Below, piece after piece: positions 53,562 to 62,845 of a stretch of DNA of 64,000 nucleotides (the stretch's first letter is position 1; each line of letters opens with the position of its first letter). The notes under the pieces are model-generated. The model was not told the origin of the DNA. It did not search any database and saw only the letters and a list, made by a program, of their open reading frames with translations. The translations under genes were made by a program, and so were the position numbers. Origin of the DNA: Brucella pseudintermedia. Its GTDB lineage: Bacteria; Pseudomonadota; Alphaproteobacteria; Rhizobiales; Rhizobiaceae. The stretch is taken from assembly GCF_042697365.1 (NCBI RefSeq), contig NZ_CP137605.1. One strand, written 5' to 3'.

Positions 53562-55823
53562 ATGGCGCAAGACGAAAGACCTATCGCGCAGCAGCCAGCT
53601 GCAAGACCTGCCCGGTCTCCGGATCGTCCCCCCATGATGATGGAGGGCGAAATGGTGGTCGGCAGCGTGATCGAAGACACGCTGATATTGGTGCTCGGCA
53701 TCGGCAGCGCCACCAACGATCAGGTGACGGCTTTTCTCAATGGCGATCCCGCCATGAGCGTGAAGACAAGCCTGGTCACTTGGCCGCTCAAGGAGCCTTC
53801 GCCTGCCGGAACGCATGGTTTTGTTGCCATAGTGCCCACGGCTGCTTTGCGCCGGGGCATCCTGAAGACGATCATGTTCCAGCACAGGGCCAAAGTAGCG
53901 CGCTACAATTTTGCTTCACGCTCGGCTTCCATCGCCGATTTTGTCGCCATGATCGGCGATCTTGCGGGACCGAGCCTGCCGGGCGTCATCGACGAGCTGG
54001 TGGAGGGGCTGATCTCCGGCCCCATCAGCCGCAAGAAACTTTCTGCCATCACCGTTCTATTGCAGGCGGGAGCCCGTTCAGATGGCTGCATTGAACTCAT
54101 CGGCGGCAGCGACGAGGGCGAGATTTTCGTTCAGGGTTGGGCGCAGGACCTGACGCCCGCCGTTACCCGTCTGCTGATCAGCGGCAAGGCTCCTTCGCTC
54201 GCGGAATGCGCAATCAGTGTCTTTGCACGGCCCGACCTGAATGATGAAGCTTCCGGGTTTGCCGGTCTTCTGCTTGCCAATGAGCCTGTCGAACCGACTG
54301 ACATTGAGCGGCTTCTGTTTCGCGGGCGGCGCGGCTGGCGTTTTACCGAAGTCTATGACCGCAGGCTCTTGTCCGGCTCCCGCGAGACACCCGGCCATAT
54401 TCGGGCGATCTTGCCTCGGGTACGCAGTTCGACTGACATTTTGCTGCGCATGCGGTCTGCCGCAAACCGCTTCGACGGTGCCGACACGGTATCCAGCCTT
54501 CCCTTTCCCGTGAGAATGGGAATAGACAATGTGTTCCGGGTGGAAGGCAGCGGCATGCTGGTTTCCGGCTGGCTGCTCGATCCCGACAGCCATGTGGAAA
54601 GCGTGAAGTTGCGCCGCCATCGCGGTGAAATCCAGATCGACACGACCTGGACCCGCATCGACCGGCCCGATGTTACCCGCGAATTCGACAACCAGCCGCC
54701 ATTCAATGCCGGGCTCGACCCCAGCCGTCATGCCCATGGTTTCGTCGCCTTCGCGCCGGAACTTGCCGGTGATAGCACCGCACCCTTCTATCTCGAACTT
54801 GCGATCAGCGATGGGCGGCGCGCGTTCTTCCCCTTGACGCCTACCCGCGTGACTTCGCGGGATGCCATTGTCCGGCAAATCCGCGCCACTGACCCAAATG
54901 CATGGGCTTTGCGCCATATCGTCGACCAGCAACTCGTTCCTTTGCTGCGCGGCGTCAATCGTCCAGCGCCTGAAGTATTTGGCGTTGTCGATCTCGGCCC
55001 CTTCGAGGATGCAATAGGACCTGCGATCATCATCGGCATTGATGAGCGCGTCGAGGAGGTCGAGCCTCTGCTGGCACTTCTTGCACTCGACCCGGAAACC
55101 CGTATCGCTCCGATCGTGGTTTCGGCTGCGAGCGAGATCATCGACCGCATCGGCGTGCAGATCAGGCGACTTGCGGATTTCTACCGCCTGCGCATCCGCC
55201 TCGTTTCCGCCACCGGGTCTGAAGACCTTTACGATGCGCTGGAAGTCGGCGCTCGCACGGTTACAACAGATCAGGTCATCTTTCTGGCCGGGTCGCTGCT
55301 GCCGCGCCGCGCCGGATGGCTGAACAAACTCGTCAGCGCCTATGAAGCGCACAAGGACTGCGTTCTGTCTCCCACCCTCGCCTATGAGGATGATTCAATT
55401 CGCTGGGCTGGAACCTGGGTTGCGGGGCCGCAATCCGGCATGTCGGCGGACCGCGCCCTGATCAGCCGCTATGCCGGCTATCCCATCGATGCTGTTTCGG
55501 GCATGGCGTTAACGGAAGTCGCGACAGCCACGTTCGAATGCTGCATCCTTCCCCGCGAAGCCCTGTTTTCGGTCGGCGGCTTCACGCGCGGTTATCTCGG
55601 CACCCATGAAAAGGGACTGGATCTCGGATTGAAACTGAAACAATCGGGCCTGCGCTCCTATTGGTTGCCTTCAGCACAGATGCTGGGAGCGGACGACACA
55701 TCCGTCACTGACAGGGCATCCACCATCGCCCTCATCGAGCGTATCGACCGGCAGGTCTTCGACGCACGCTGGTCCTCCATTCTGGCGGGCAGACGCATGA
55801 TAAAGGCGGAGGAACCCGCATGA
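53562..55823 (+). CDS. Large protein with three GWxxDP-like modules and GT2-like C terminus
   Basis: A 753-residue cytoplasmic protein. Three repeats of a beta-rich module occur at about residues 34-95, 176-240 and 320-400, ending in THGFVAIVP, ASGFAGLLL and AHGFVAFAP. From about residue 490 it resembles a GT-A glycosyltransferase (AIIIGIDERVEEVEPLLALL; VIFLAGSLLPRRAGWLNKL; GYLGTHEKGLDLGLKLKQSG) but the usual DxD is not evident, so the transferase may be divergent or inactive. GAGGAA precedes the ATG, 12 bp after the tail-anchored gene; its stop overlaps the next GT4. Confidence 0.72.
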   Translation: MAQDERPIAQQPAARPARSPDRPPMMMEGEMVVGSVIEDTLILVLGIGSATNDQVTAFLNGDPAMSVKTSLVTWPLKEPSPAGTHGFVAIVPTAALRRGILKTIMFQHRAKVARYNFASRSASIADFVAMIGDLAGPSLPGVIDELVEGLISGPISRKKLSAITVLLQAGARSDGCIELIGGSDEGEIFVQGWAQDLTPAVTRLLISGKAPSLAECAISVFARPDLNDEASGFAGLLLANEPVEPTDIERLLFRGRRGWRFTEVYDRRLLSGSRETPGHIRAILPRVRSSTDILLRMRSAANRFDGADTVSSLPFPVRMGIDNVFRVEGSGMLVSGWLLDPDSHVESVKLRRHRGEIQIDTTWTRIDRPDVTREFDNQPPFNAGLDPSRHAHGFVAFAPELAGDSTAPFYLELAISDGRRAFFPLTPTRVTSRDAIVRQIRATDPNAWALRHIVDQQLVPLLRGVNRPAPEVFGVVDLGPFEDAIGPAIIIGIDERVEEVEPLLALLALDPETRIAPIVVSAASEIIDRIGVQIRRLADFYRLRIRLVSATGSEDLYDALEVGARTVTTDQVIFLAGSLLPRRAGWLNKLVSAYEAHKDCVLSPTLAYEDDSIRWAGTWVAGPQSGMSADRALISRYAGYPIDAVSGMALTEVATATFECCILPREALFSVGGFTRGYLGTHEKGLDLGLKLKQSGLRSYWLPSAQMLGADDTSVTDRASTIALIERIDRQVFDARWSSILAGRRMIKAEEPA

Positions 55824-57142
55824 GCGATAAACTCCGCGTTCTCGTCATCTCGCACGCCCACCCGTCAATCTCGCTCGGTGGCGGAGAGATCGCTTCCTAC
55901 AATCTGCACAAGGGGTTGAATGCTGTTCCGGGCGTGCAGTCGGTCTATCTGGCGCGGGCTGCCCACCCGATCCCGCGGCACGGCACGACGGCGCTCATGA
56001 GCATGCGGCGCGCCAGCGATGAAATCCTGTTCCATGCCGATGAATACGACCACTTCTATCTGTCGAACAAGAACACCGATGAAATCCGCCGCGACCTGCT
56101 GCGCTTTGTACGCGATTTCGACCCGGACATCGTGCATTTCCATCATGTTCTGGGCCTTGGGCTTGAAACGCTCTACGCCATCCGCGAGGCGCTGCCGGAT
56201 CGCATCATTCTCGTGACTTTTCACGAGTTCCTGTCGATCTGCAACAATGACGGACAGATGGTCAAAGCCGGCACATCCAAGCTCTGCAATGAGGCTTCCC
56301 CCATCGATTGCCACGCCTGCTTTCCGCAGATACCGCCCGCGCGTTTCCTCAAGCGGGAACGTTTCGTGCGCGGTATGCTGGAACTCGCGGATGCCTTCGT
56401 GTCCCCAAGCGAATTCCTGGCCAATCGCTATCTTGAATGGGGCCTCAACCCGGACAAGATGGCAGTCATAGAGAACGGTATCGCCATCCACGATGTTACC
56501 CCTCCGCGTGAACTGACCGGCCCTAACCCTCGACGCAGCCGTTTCGCTTTTTTCGGGCAGATCAATCCGTTCAAGGGCATCGATGTACTGGTTGATGCCG
56601 TATCGCGTGTGCCGGAACAGGTCTGGGGCGAGGATTCCCGTCTGATGATCTTCGGCGGCAATCTGGAAAAACAGCCGCCTGCTTTTCAGGAACGCATGCA
56701 CAAGCTGATTGAGGAGGCCGGCCCGCGTGTACGTTTCTACGGCGCTTACCAGAATTCTGAAATGCCGCGCCTCATGCAGTCGGTCGACTGGGTGGTCATG
56801 CCCTCGATCTGGTGGGAAAACTCACCCATCGTCATTCAGGAGGCCCTGCATCATCGCCGCCCCGTCATCTGCTCCAACATCGGCGGTATGGCGGAGAAAA
56901 TCCGCGACGGCGAAGACGGCTTGCATTTCCGTGTTCGCAGCGCTGAAGACCTTGCCGACCGCTTTACCGAAGTTCTGAGCGAGCCGAACATTTGGGACAG
57001 GTTGCATCAGTCCATCCGCAATCCGGTCCATTATATCGACTGCGCGAAGGAGCACCTCGACCTTTATAACCGGCTGCGGGAGTCAAAACCGCGCAGACAG
57101 AAACCGGCAGTTTCTGAAACTGCTCTTTCTCAGGCAAGCTGA
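55820..57142 (+). CDS. Glycosyltransferase family 4 protein (paralogue 2)
   Basis: A 440-residue GT-B transferase paralogous to the gene at 51509. The N-terminal domain begins LRVLVISHAHPSISLGGGEI; the donor domain has FAFFGQINPFKGIDVLVDAV and MPSIWWENSPIVIQEALHHR. It overlaps the previous stop by 4 bp. The two paralogues probably add similar sugars at different positions of the repeat unit. Confidence 0.9.
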   Translation: MSDKLRVLVISHAHPSISLGGGEIASYNLHKGLNAVPGVQSVYLARAAHPIPRHGTTALMSMRRASDEILFHADEYDHFYLSNKNTDEIRRDLLRFVRDFDPDIVHFHHVLGLGLETLYAIREALPDRIILVTFHEFLSICNNDGQMVKAGTSKLCNEASPIDCHACFPQIPPARFLKRERFVRGMLELADAFVSPSEFLANRYLEWGLNPDKMAVIENGIAIHDVTPPRELTGPNPRRSRFAFFGQINPFKGIDVLVDAVSRVPEQVWGEDSRLMIFGGNLEKQPPAFQERMHKLIEEAGPRVRFYGAYQNSEMPRLMQSVDWVVMPSIWWENSPIVIQEALHHRRPVICSNIGGMAEKIRDGEDGLHFRVRSAEDLADRFTEVLSEPNIWDRLHQSIRNPVHYIDCAKEHLDLYNRLRESKPRRQKPAVSETALSQAS

Positions 57143-57180
57143 GCCTGGCTTGCCTGTATCTTTAGAAGAAGGAAGACCGT

Positions 57181-58362
57181 ATGGCACGCGCCCTCGTCAT
57201 GATCCCTGCGGGAGAAGTGTACGACCACGACAATGTCCGCTGGTATCGTCATACTGACGTTCAGGGCAGCATCAATCATTATCACAATATCGGCGATGCC
57301 TTTGTCTTCGAGTCATCCTTGAAGCTGATGAATTACGAGAAGGTATCCGAACTCCCGATTACCAATTTCTCACCCGAGAGGATCGACCAGCTGCGCGAGG
57401 ATTATGACTATGTGATCCTGCGCGGCTCGAACTATATCAACAAGGATATGAACTGGCGTGACACGATCCCCGTGCTGCAGCGGCTGAAACTGCCGGTCAT
57501 CGCATTCGGCGTCGGAGCGCAAGCGCCGGTCAGAGGGGAAATACAGCTTTCCGAAGAGACGAAGGCGGTCCTGCGCATCATCGCGGATTCCACAACGTCC
57601 ATCGGTGTGCGCGGCGCTTATACGGCACAGGTGCTCAACGATATCGGCATCCACAATGTACGCATCATCGGCTGTCCGACCGCATTTCGCCGCAACAACC
57701 AGCACTTGCGTATCAAGTTGCCGCCGCTGGAAAACGTCGCCCAGGTCGGCGTTACGGTTCGCCGCGAGGTCTCACCGGCCTATGCACAGGATATCGAGCA
57801 GTATCTGACCCGGCACCGCGATCTCATCAAATCCATGGCCGGGCGCTTCGATGTCACCTTGATGGCGCAGGGCGAGATCGATGAAAAGAAGATGGTCTTC
57901 GGGACAGCGGAGCAGAAGGAGGAGGCCATCACGGCCCTCAAGGCGCATCGCTGGACTGCCGACTGGTATTTCGACGAAACGATAGAGAATCTCTATCGCC
58001 ATCGCATGTTCTATTCGGATGTCGTCGCCGACTACGAGGAACTGGTGCGCAGGCAGCAGCTCGTCCTTGGTTATCGTCTTCACGGCAATCTGATGGCGCT
58101 GGCCAATGGCGTTCCGTCCATCTACTTCACCTATGACAGCCGTACAGCCGAATTTGCCGAGACCTACAAGATACCAAGCTATGATGTCTTCAGCGACAAG
58201 CCTTTCCGGCTGGAAGACTATTGGGATCAGTCGCTGTTCGACAAGTATAACCGTGCATGGTTCGAGACTTATGCCGAGATGAAGCAGTTTCTCGACGAAA
58301 ACGGCGTCGACAACAAGATGACTGACACTGGTCTTCCCATCGCGGAGTTGAAGGTCGCCTGA
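57181..58362 (+). CDS. Polysaccharide pyruvyl transferase family protein (copy C)
   Basis: A 393-residue protein of the polysaccharide pyruvyl transferase fold: YHNIGDAFVFESSLKLMNYE near the N terminus, VIAFGVGAQAPVRGEIQLSE, GVRGAYTAQVLNDIG, RIIGCPTAFR and the active-region VLGYRLHGNLMALANGVPSI. It is only distantly similar to the tandem pair at 35-37.5 kb. GAAGGAAG precedes the ATG. It is last in the rightward glycan operon and converges with the AI-2E-type transporter gene at 3 bp. Confidence 0.82.
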   Translation: MARALVMIPAGEVYDHDNVRWYRHTDVQGSINHYHNIGDAFVFESSLKLMNYEKVSELPITNFSPERIDQLREDYDYVILRGSNYINKDMNWRDTIPVLQRLKLPVIAFGVGAQAPVRGEIQLSEETKAVLRIIADSTTSIGVRGAYTAQVLNDIGIHNVRIIGCPTAFRRNNQHLRIKLPPLENVAQVGVTVRREVSPAYAQDIEQYLTRHRDLIKSMAGRFDVTLMAQGEIDEKKMVFGTAEQKEEAITALKAHRWTADWYFDETIENLYRHRMFYSDVVADYEELVRRQQLVLGYRLHGNLMALANGVPSIYFTYDSRTAEFAETYKIPSYDVFSDKPFRLEDYWDQSLFDKYNRAWFETYAEMKQFLDENGVDNKMTDTGLPIAELKVA

Positions 58363-58365
58363 GAT

Positions 58366-59433
58366 TCAGCTCTTTGGCAGATGGGCGGGATTGTTGTCCT
58401 TCTGCTCTTCTGCCAGAAGCGACCATGCGGCGATAAACATCGCAGCAATCAACGGCCCCACCACAAAACCATTGATCCCGATCAGCGAAATTCCCCCGAC
58501 GGTGGAAATCAACACGACATAATCGGGCATGCGGGTGCCTTTTCCGACGAGCGGCGGACGCAGGAGATTGTCCACCAGTCCGATCACGAATATGCCGACG
58601 AAAACCAGAACAGCGCCGCTGATCCACTCCCCGCTTGCAAAGAACCAGGCCGCTGCCGGCACCCACACCAGGGCAGCGCCAACGGCCGGCAGCATGGAGA
58701 GGAACGTCATCATGACACCCCACAGCAAGGCTGCTTCCACGCCAAGAAGCCAGAAAGTCACTCCGCCTATCGTGCCCTGAATGACGGCAATGATGATATT
58801 GCCCTTCACGGTCGCACGGATGACGGCGGTGAACTTTTCCAGAAACTGCCGTGTGTAATCGTCGTTGAGCGGAATGGCCTGCCTGATCTTGCGTCCAAGC
58901 TCCGCGCCGTCGCGAAACAGAAAGAACAGCAGATAAAGCATGATGCCGAAGCCGATGAAGAACTGCAGCGTGTTCTGACCGAAACTGACCAGCCTTCCGG
59001 CAAAAAGCTGACTGCCTTGCATGATGGCGGAAGAAATGCGCGAGCGCCATTCTGCGAAATCGCCCAACTCGAACCGGGTCAGCCACTCCTCCAGCGAATC
59101 CGGCAAGGCCCCCAGGATGCGGGAGATGTAACTGTTCAGGTCAAACTCACGGCTGCTCAGGCGTTGATAGAGAGAGTTGCCCTCCTGCACCAGAGAGCCG
59201 AAAATCGCGAGCATCGGAATGATGACCAGACAGATGCACATCAACACGGACAGTAGGGCCGCAATATTCTTCCTTCCGCCGAGCAGACGTTCAAGGCGCT
59301 GCTGCACCGGCGAGAATACCACGGCAAGAATAACCGCCCACAGAACCGCCGAATAATAGGGCAGCAGCAGCCACGCGAAGGCGATGGTGACCAGTGCCAG
59401 AAGAATATAAAAGCTTGCGCGCTGGACGGACAT
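58366..59433 (-). CDS. AI-2E/PerM-family membrane transporter
   Basis: A 355-residue polytopic protein of the AI-2E transporter (YdiK/PerM) family with about eight spans, opening FYILLALVTIAFAWLLLPYY and including the paired AVLWAVILAVVFSPVQQRL. Family members export autoinducer-2 or act in sodium/proton exchange; the substrate here is unknown. The ATG at 59433 is preferred because the longer frame uses a TTG and adds non-homologous residues. It follows the HPP-CBS gene by 83 bp. Confidence 0.88.
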   Translation of the reverse strand: MSVQRASFYILLALVTIAFAWLLLPYYSAVLWAVILAVVFSPVQQRLERLLGGRKNIAALLSVLMCICLVIIPMLAIFGSLVQEGNSLYQRLSSREFDLNSYISRILGALPDSLEEWLTRFELGDFAEWRSRISSAIMQGSQLFAGRLVSFGQNTLQFFIGFGIMLYLLFFLFRDGAELGRKIRQAIPLNDDYTRQFLEKFTAVIRATVKGNIIIAVIQGTIGGVTFWLLGVEAALLWGVMMTFLSMLPAVGAALVWVPAAAWFFASGEWISGAVLVFVGIFVIGLVDNLLRPPLVGKGTRMPDYVVLISTVGGISLIGINGFVVGPLIAAMFIAAWSLLAEEQKDNNPAHLPKS

Positions 59434-59516
59434 GAAGACCTGCTGCAGATTTCCGGGTCGAAAAACCCTGCCCGGAAAACCGTTCCAATTCAATAGGGAA
59501 GCACGTGCCCCACGGG

Positions 59517-60638
59517 TTATGCCGCTTTTAGAGGCGCCAGCTTTTCATTTGGCAAGGAACGCGCCAGCGTGCTCAGAAGATCGCTTTGGGACACCAAACC
59601 GATAATGCGGCGCATTTCATCGACAACGACAACAGCATGCGCCAAGCCATCGGTAAGGCTCGGTACGAGGCTCATCACCGCATCGGTCTGTGAAGCGGTT
59701 GGAGCCTCCACGATGTAGTTTCTGAAATCATCGCCCGGATGCATTAACTCGCGCAAACCGACCACGCCTTTCAGGCGCCCATCGGATGAGTGCACAGGCA
59801 AGGTGAGCAGATTGTGCCGCAAGATCAACTCGCGTGCCTGGCTGGCTGTTGCACCTTCATCGATACTCACCACATCCCGTGACATGATATCGGCGCATGT
59901 CAGGTCGCCGCGCGAACGTGTGGACACCTCAAGCTCCACCTGCCGCAGCAAACGTCCAAGATCGTTGCGATCAATATCGAAGCTTTCATCCAGGGCAAGC
60001 AAGGCGCGGTCGATGTCTTCCTCGCGAATGCCCATCCGGACTGAAGGCGGCAGATCTTCCGTGCTGTGCTTGTTGACCGGCACGGCAGCCGCCACATGCG
60101 GATATTTCCTGCGCGACAGTTTATGAAACAGGATGCCGAGGCCAACCAGAAGGCACGAATTCAGGGCAACCGGCACAAGCGGAAACAGGAAACCCCACTT
60201 CGCCACCGCCGAACCGCCCAGAACCGCCGTCAGCGCCGCTGCGCCGCCGGGGGGATGGAGGCTGCGGGTAACGGACATTGCAGCGATGGCCAGAGCCACG
60301 CCAAGGCCGATTGCCAGCGCCGAATCATCGACAACTTGAGTGACGGCCAAACCGACAAAGGCTGAAATCGTGTTGCCGCCTATGATCGACCATGGCTGGG
60401 CCAGCGGACTGGTCGGAACTGCAAAGAGCAGAACTGCCGAAGCGCCGATCGGTGCTACGATCAAAGGCAGGTGCGGGCCGTTCCCCAGCAACATGCTTGA
60501 TATGAAGCCGGTCAGCGCAATACCGATCAGGGCACCGAGGCAGGCAATCGACCGTTCCCGCAGCGTTGCACCGGCAAGAAGCGGCTTGAACAGCCGGAAC
60601 GCGCGCGACTGGTTTGGTTCAGTATCTCTTTGGGTCAT
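59517..60638 (-). CDS. HPP-family membrane protein with two CBS domains
   Basis: A 373-residue protein. Residues about 25-175 carry four membrane spans with the defining motif RSLHPPGGAAALTAVLGGSA. Residues about 245-360 are a CBS pair (ADIMSRDVVSIDEGATASQA; GLAHAVVVVDEMRRIIGLVS) that typically binds adenosine nucleotides. HPP proteins have been linked to nitrite transport in plastids and cyanobacteria; the bacterial CBS-fused type is uncharacterised. It lies between the TauE/SafE and AI-2E-type genes on the same strand. Confidence 0.87.
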   Translation of the reverse strand: MTQRDTEPNQSRAFRLFKPLLAGATLRERSIACLGALIGIALTGFISSMLLGNGPHLPLIVAPIGASAVLLFAVPTSPLAQPWSIIGGNTISAFVGLAVTQVVDDSALAIGLGVALAIAAMSVTRSLHPPGGAAALTAVLGGSAVAKWGFLFPLVPVALNSCLLVGLGILFHKLSRRKYPHVAAAVPVNKHSTEDLPPSVRMGIREEDIDRALLALDESFDIDRNDLGRLLRQVELEVSTRSRGDLTCADIMSRDVVSIDEGATASQARELILRHNLLTLPVHSSDGRLKGVVGLRELMHPGDDFRNYIVEAPTASQTDAVMSLVPSLTDGLAHAVVVVDEMRRIIGLVSQSDLLSTLARSLPNEKLAPLKAA

Positions 60639-60796
60639 TCCATCAATCAGGCCGATGATAGGGAAGCTTCAGCGAAAACCCGTTGAAGCCAAAGATTATT
60701 CTCTTGGGGGTGAGACAATATCCTGCCCTTGCCGGATTCGAACAAGAAAGCAAATCCGCATCGGCTTACCGGAACAGAAAAATCGTTCTCCGTTGA

Positions 60797-61552
60797 TCAA
60801 CTCAGCGAGAACAACGGTCTCAAGGCCATTTCAAGCCCGAGAAGCATGAGGCCGATCAGAAACCAGCGCCGAAAACTTTCCGGACGGATTCTGCTGCGAA
60901 AAAACTGTCCGATGAACATCCCGGCCAGTGCGGGAACGATGGCCAGCACAGAGATCAACAGGAGATCGCCCGAATAAGCCTGCCTGCTCGAAAGCCCGAT
61001 GCCGAGTGCCGCAGTCGACACCGTGAAGGAAAGCCCGAGCGCCTGCACCAGATCGTCTTTCTTGAGCCCCAAAGAACTCAAATAGGGGACCGCCGGGATG
61101 ACGAATATTCCCGTCGCCCCCGCTATCATGCCGGTCAGGAAGCCAGTGACAGGAGATAGCAGGCGCTCCAACTTTTCCGGCACCTGCAACTGACGGGCAA
61201 ATAACGTATAGGCTGCATAGACGACGAGCGAGAAACCCAGCATCGATGTGGTGATTGCAATGTTTCCGCCGACCAGAACCGCGGTTCCTGCGATGGTTCC
61301 CACCACGATGGCCAGCATCATGCTCCACAGACGAAGCATGAGCCCACGGAAACTCGGTCCCGCCATCAGCTGCCAGAGATTGGTCACGAAGGATGGAATA
61401 ATCAGCAGGCTCGCGGCTGCGAGCGGCGATATCAGCGCGCCCAATATGCCCATCGCGACCGTTGGCAATCCCATGCCGGTTACGCCTTTGACAAAGCCGG
61501 CACCGAGAAAGGTAATCGCGATCGTGAGGATCAAGGAGAATGAATAGGTCAT
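60797..61552 (-). CDS. TauE/SafE-family permease
   Basis: A 251-residue membrane protein with about eight spans, starting LILTIAITFLGAGFVKGVTG and with the second-half repeat LSPVTGFLTGMIAGATGIFV typical of TauE/SafE transporters of sulfonates, sulfite or small organic acids. It is divergent from a LysR gene, the usual arrangement for a regulated permease, but that regulator is interrupted here. Confidence 0.9.
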   Translation of the reverse strand: MTYSFSLILTIAITFLGAGFVKGVTGMGLPTVAMGILGALISPLAAASLLIIPSFVTNLWQLMAGPSFRGLMLRLWSMMLAIVVGTIAGTAVLVGGNIAITTSMLGFSLVVYAAYTLFARQLQVPEKLERLLSPVTGFLTGMIAGATGIFVIPAVPYLSSLGLKKDDLVQALGLSFTVSTAALGIGLSSRQAYSGDLLLISVLAIVPALAGMFIGQFFRSRIRPESFRRWFLIGLMLLGLEMALRPLFSLS

Positions 61553-61648
61553 GCATCCCCTATAGCTGCATGAATGTCGGGCGGAATGCGGAAGTTCCGG
61601 ATGAAGCCTTCGGCTTTTCCATAGGCAGGATTCTCGCTAAGATTGCTC

Positions 61649-62557
61649 ATGCGCTTTGATCTTACCGACCTCCGTCTCTTTCTTGCCGTTGCCGATACCG
61701 GCAGCATTACCCATGGCGCGGCTGACGTGGGTCTCTCGCTTCCAGCGGCGAGCGAGCGTCTGCGCGATATGGAAGCCGCGGGACAGGTCATGCTTCTGGA
61801 GCGCGGACGGCGTGGCGTATCGTTGACTGAAGCGGGCGAGGCCCTCGTCCATCACGCAAGAACAGTGATGCGACAGATGGCCGATATGCATAGCGAACTG
61901 GGATTGCATGCCAAAGCCATGCGAACAGCGATCCGTGTCGCGGCCAATACGGCGGCGATCACGGAGTATCTTCCGGCAAAACTCGCCACCTGGATGACGG
62001 AAAATCCCCGCATTGATGTGGAGTTGAAGGAACGGCAGAGCGCCGATATTGCCCGAGCCGTCGTGCGCGGTTTTGTCGAGATCGGAATTTTGTCGGACGC
62101 AGCAGGCACGACGGAACTGGAACGGATTCCCTTTGCACAAGATCAGTTGGTGGTGATCGTGGCAAAGCACCATCGTCTCGCCGGCTCCAAGCGTGTGAGT
62201 TTCCCGGACATCCTGTAAGAGCAGTTCATCGGTCTTTCCGCCGGTGCGTTGCAGGAACATATTGAAAGCCAGGCCAGCCGCCTCGGCGGCAGGCTTAAAA
62301 TAAGGACGAGGCTCCGCACGTTTGAAGGAATTGGCAATATGGTGGCTGCCGGGGCAGGCATTGCAATCATTCCTCATACAGCCGCTCAGCGCCTCAGAAA
62401 GACACTGCCCATCGCGACTGTCGCGATTTCCGATGCCTGGGCTAAAAGAAACCTTGTCATCGCAGTGCGGTCCCGTGAGGAATTGACCGCAGCCGCCAAG
62501 TCCCTCGTCGACCATCTGGCCTCAGTTGATCAATCGACCGAGCGCAAACCGCGGTAG
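61649..62557 (+). pseudogene. LysR-family regulator interrupted by an in-frame TAA
   Basis: The reading frame gives a LysR helix-turn-helix (FLAVADTGSITHGAADVGLS, then PAASERLRDMEAAG) and most of the effector domain to SFPDIL, then TAA (62216-62218), then continues without frameshift as EQFIGLSAGALQEHIESQAS to a normal end at 62557. Total length, about 303 codons, is exactly LysR-sized. One base change (CAA or GAA to TAA) explains it. The first part ends at about residue 190, before the second half of the ligand domain, so regulation is probably lost or altered. A sequencing error or readthrough cannot be excluded. Divergent from the TauE/SafE permease. Confidence 0.85.
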
Positions 62558-62600
62558 CTCATTTCACCGCCAGAACGAGCCGTGTCGAGCGGAAGAACAA

Positions 62601-62620
62601 GCTACCCAGACTTTGGTAGC
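62601..62620 (+). terminator. Weak hairpin after the LysR pseudogene
   Basis: GCTACC pairs with GGTAGC around an 8-base loop, followed at a short distance by GTTTTCG. Six pairs only, so a weak terminator at best. Confidence 0.35.
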
Positions 62621-62686
62621 ATAAGCGTTTTCGTTGAAGCTCAGGCATTGGCAAGCCGCCGGGTTGCATCTACATTCTGTTTGAAG

Positions 62687-62726
62687 CGCACCGGAAATCA
62701 TTGCCGATTCAACCAAATCCGGTGCG
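62687..62726. repeat. Inverted repeat upstream of the TctC-type gene
   Basis: CGCACCGGA and TCCGGTGCG, nine perfect pairs separated by 22 bases, 120 bp before the solute-binding protein start. It could be a regulator site or a leader hairpin. Confidence 0.45.
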
Positions 62727-62845
62727 AAAGCGATTATTGCGGTTAGCCGATATATCGCATCTGATGCCCGAAGCGCCCAAAGAGGCGTGGGGAACTGAAT
62801 TCAGAATACGGGCTTGCCCGCCGCAACATAGTCTGGGAGGACACT

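Noticed and set aside
54078..55352. 424-codon minus-strand open frame opposite the 753-residue protein
   Set aside because: The plus-strand gene is coupled to both neighbours and has repeated modules; the antisense frame has none.
32897..58362. Recently acquired genomic island bounded by attachment sites
   Set aside because: Intergenic DNA is AT-rich, but coding regions have composition like the rest, and I saw no integrase, tRNA or direct-repeat boundaries; acquisition cannot be supported from this window.
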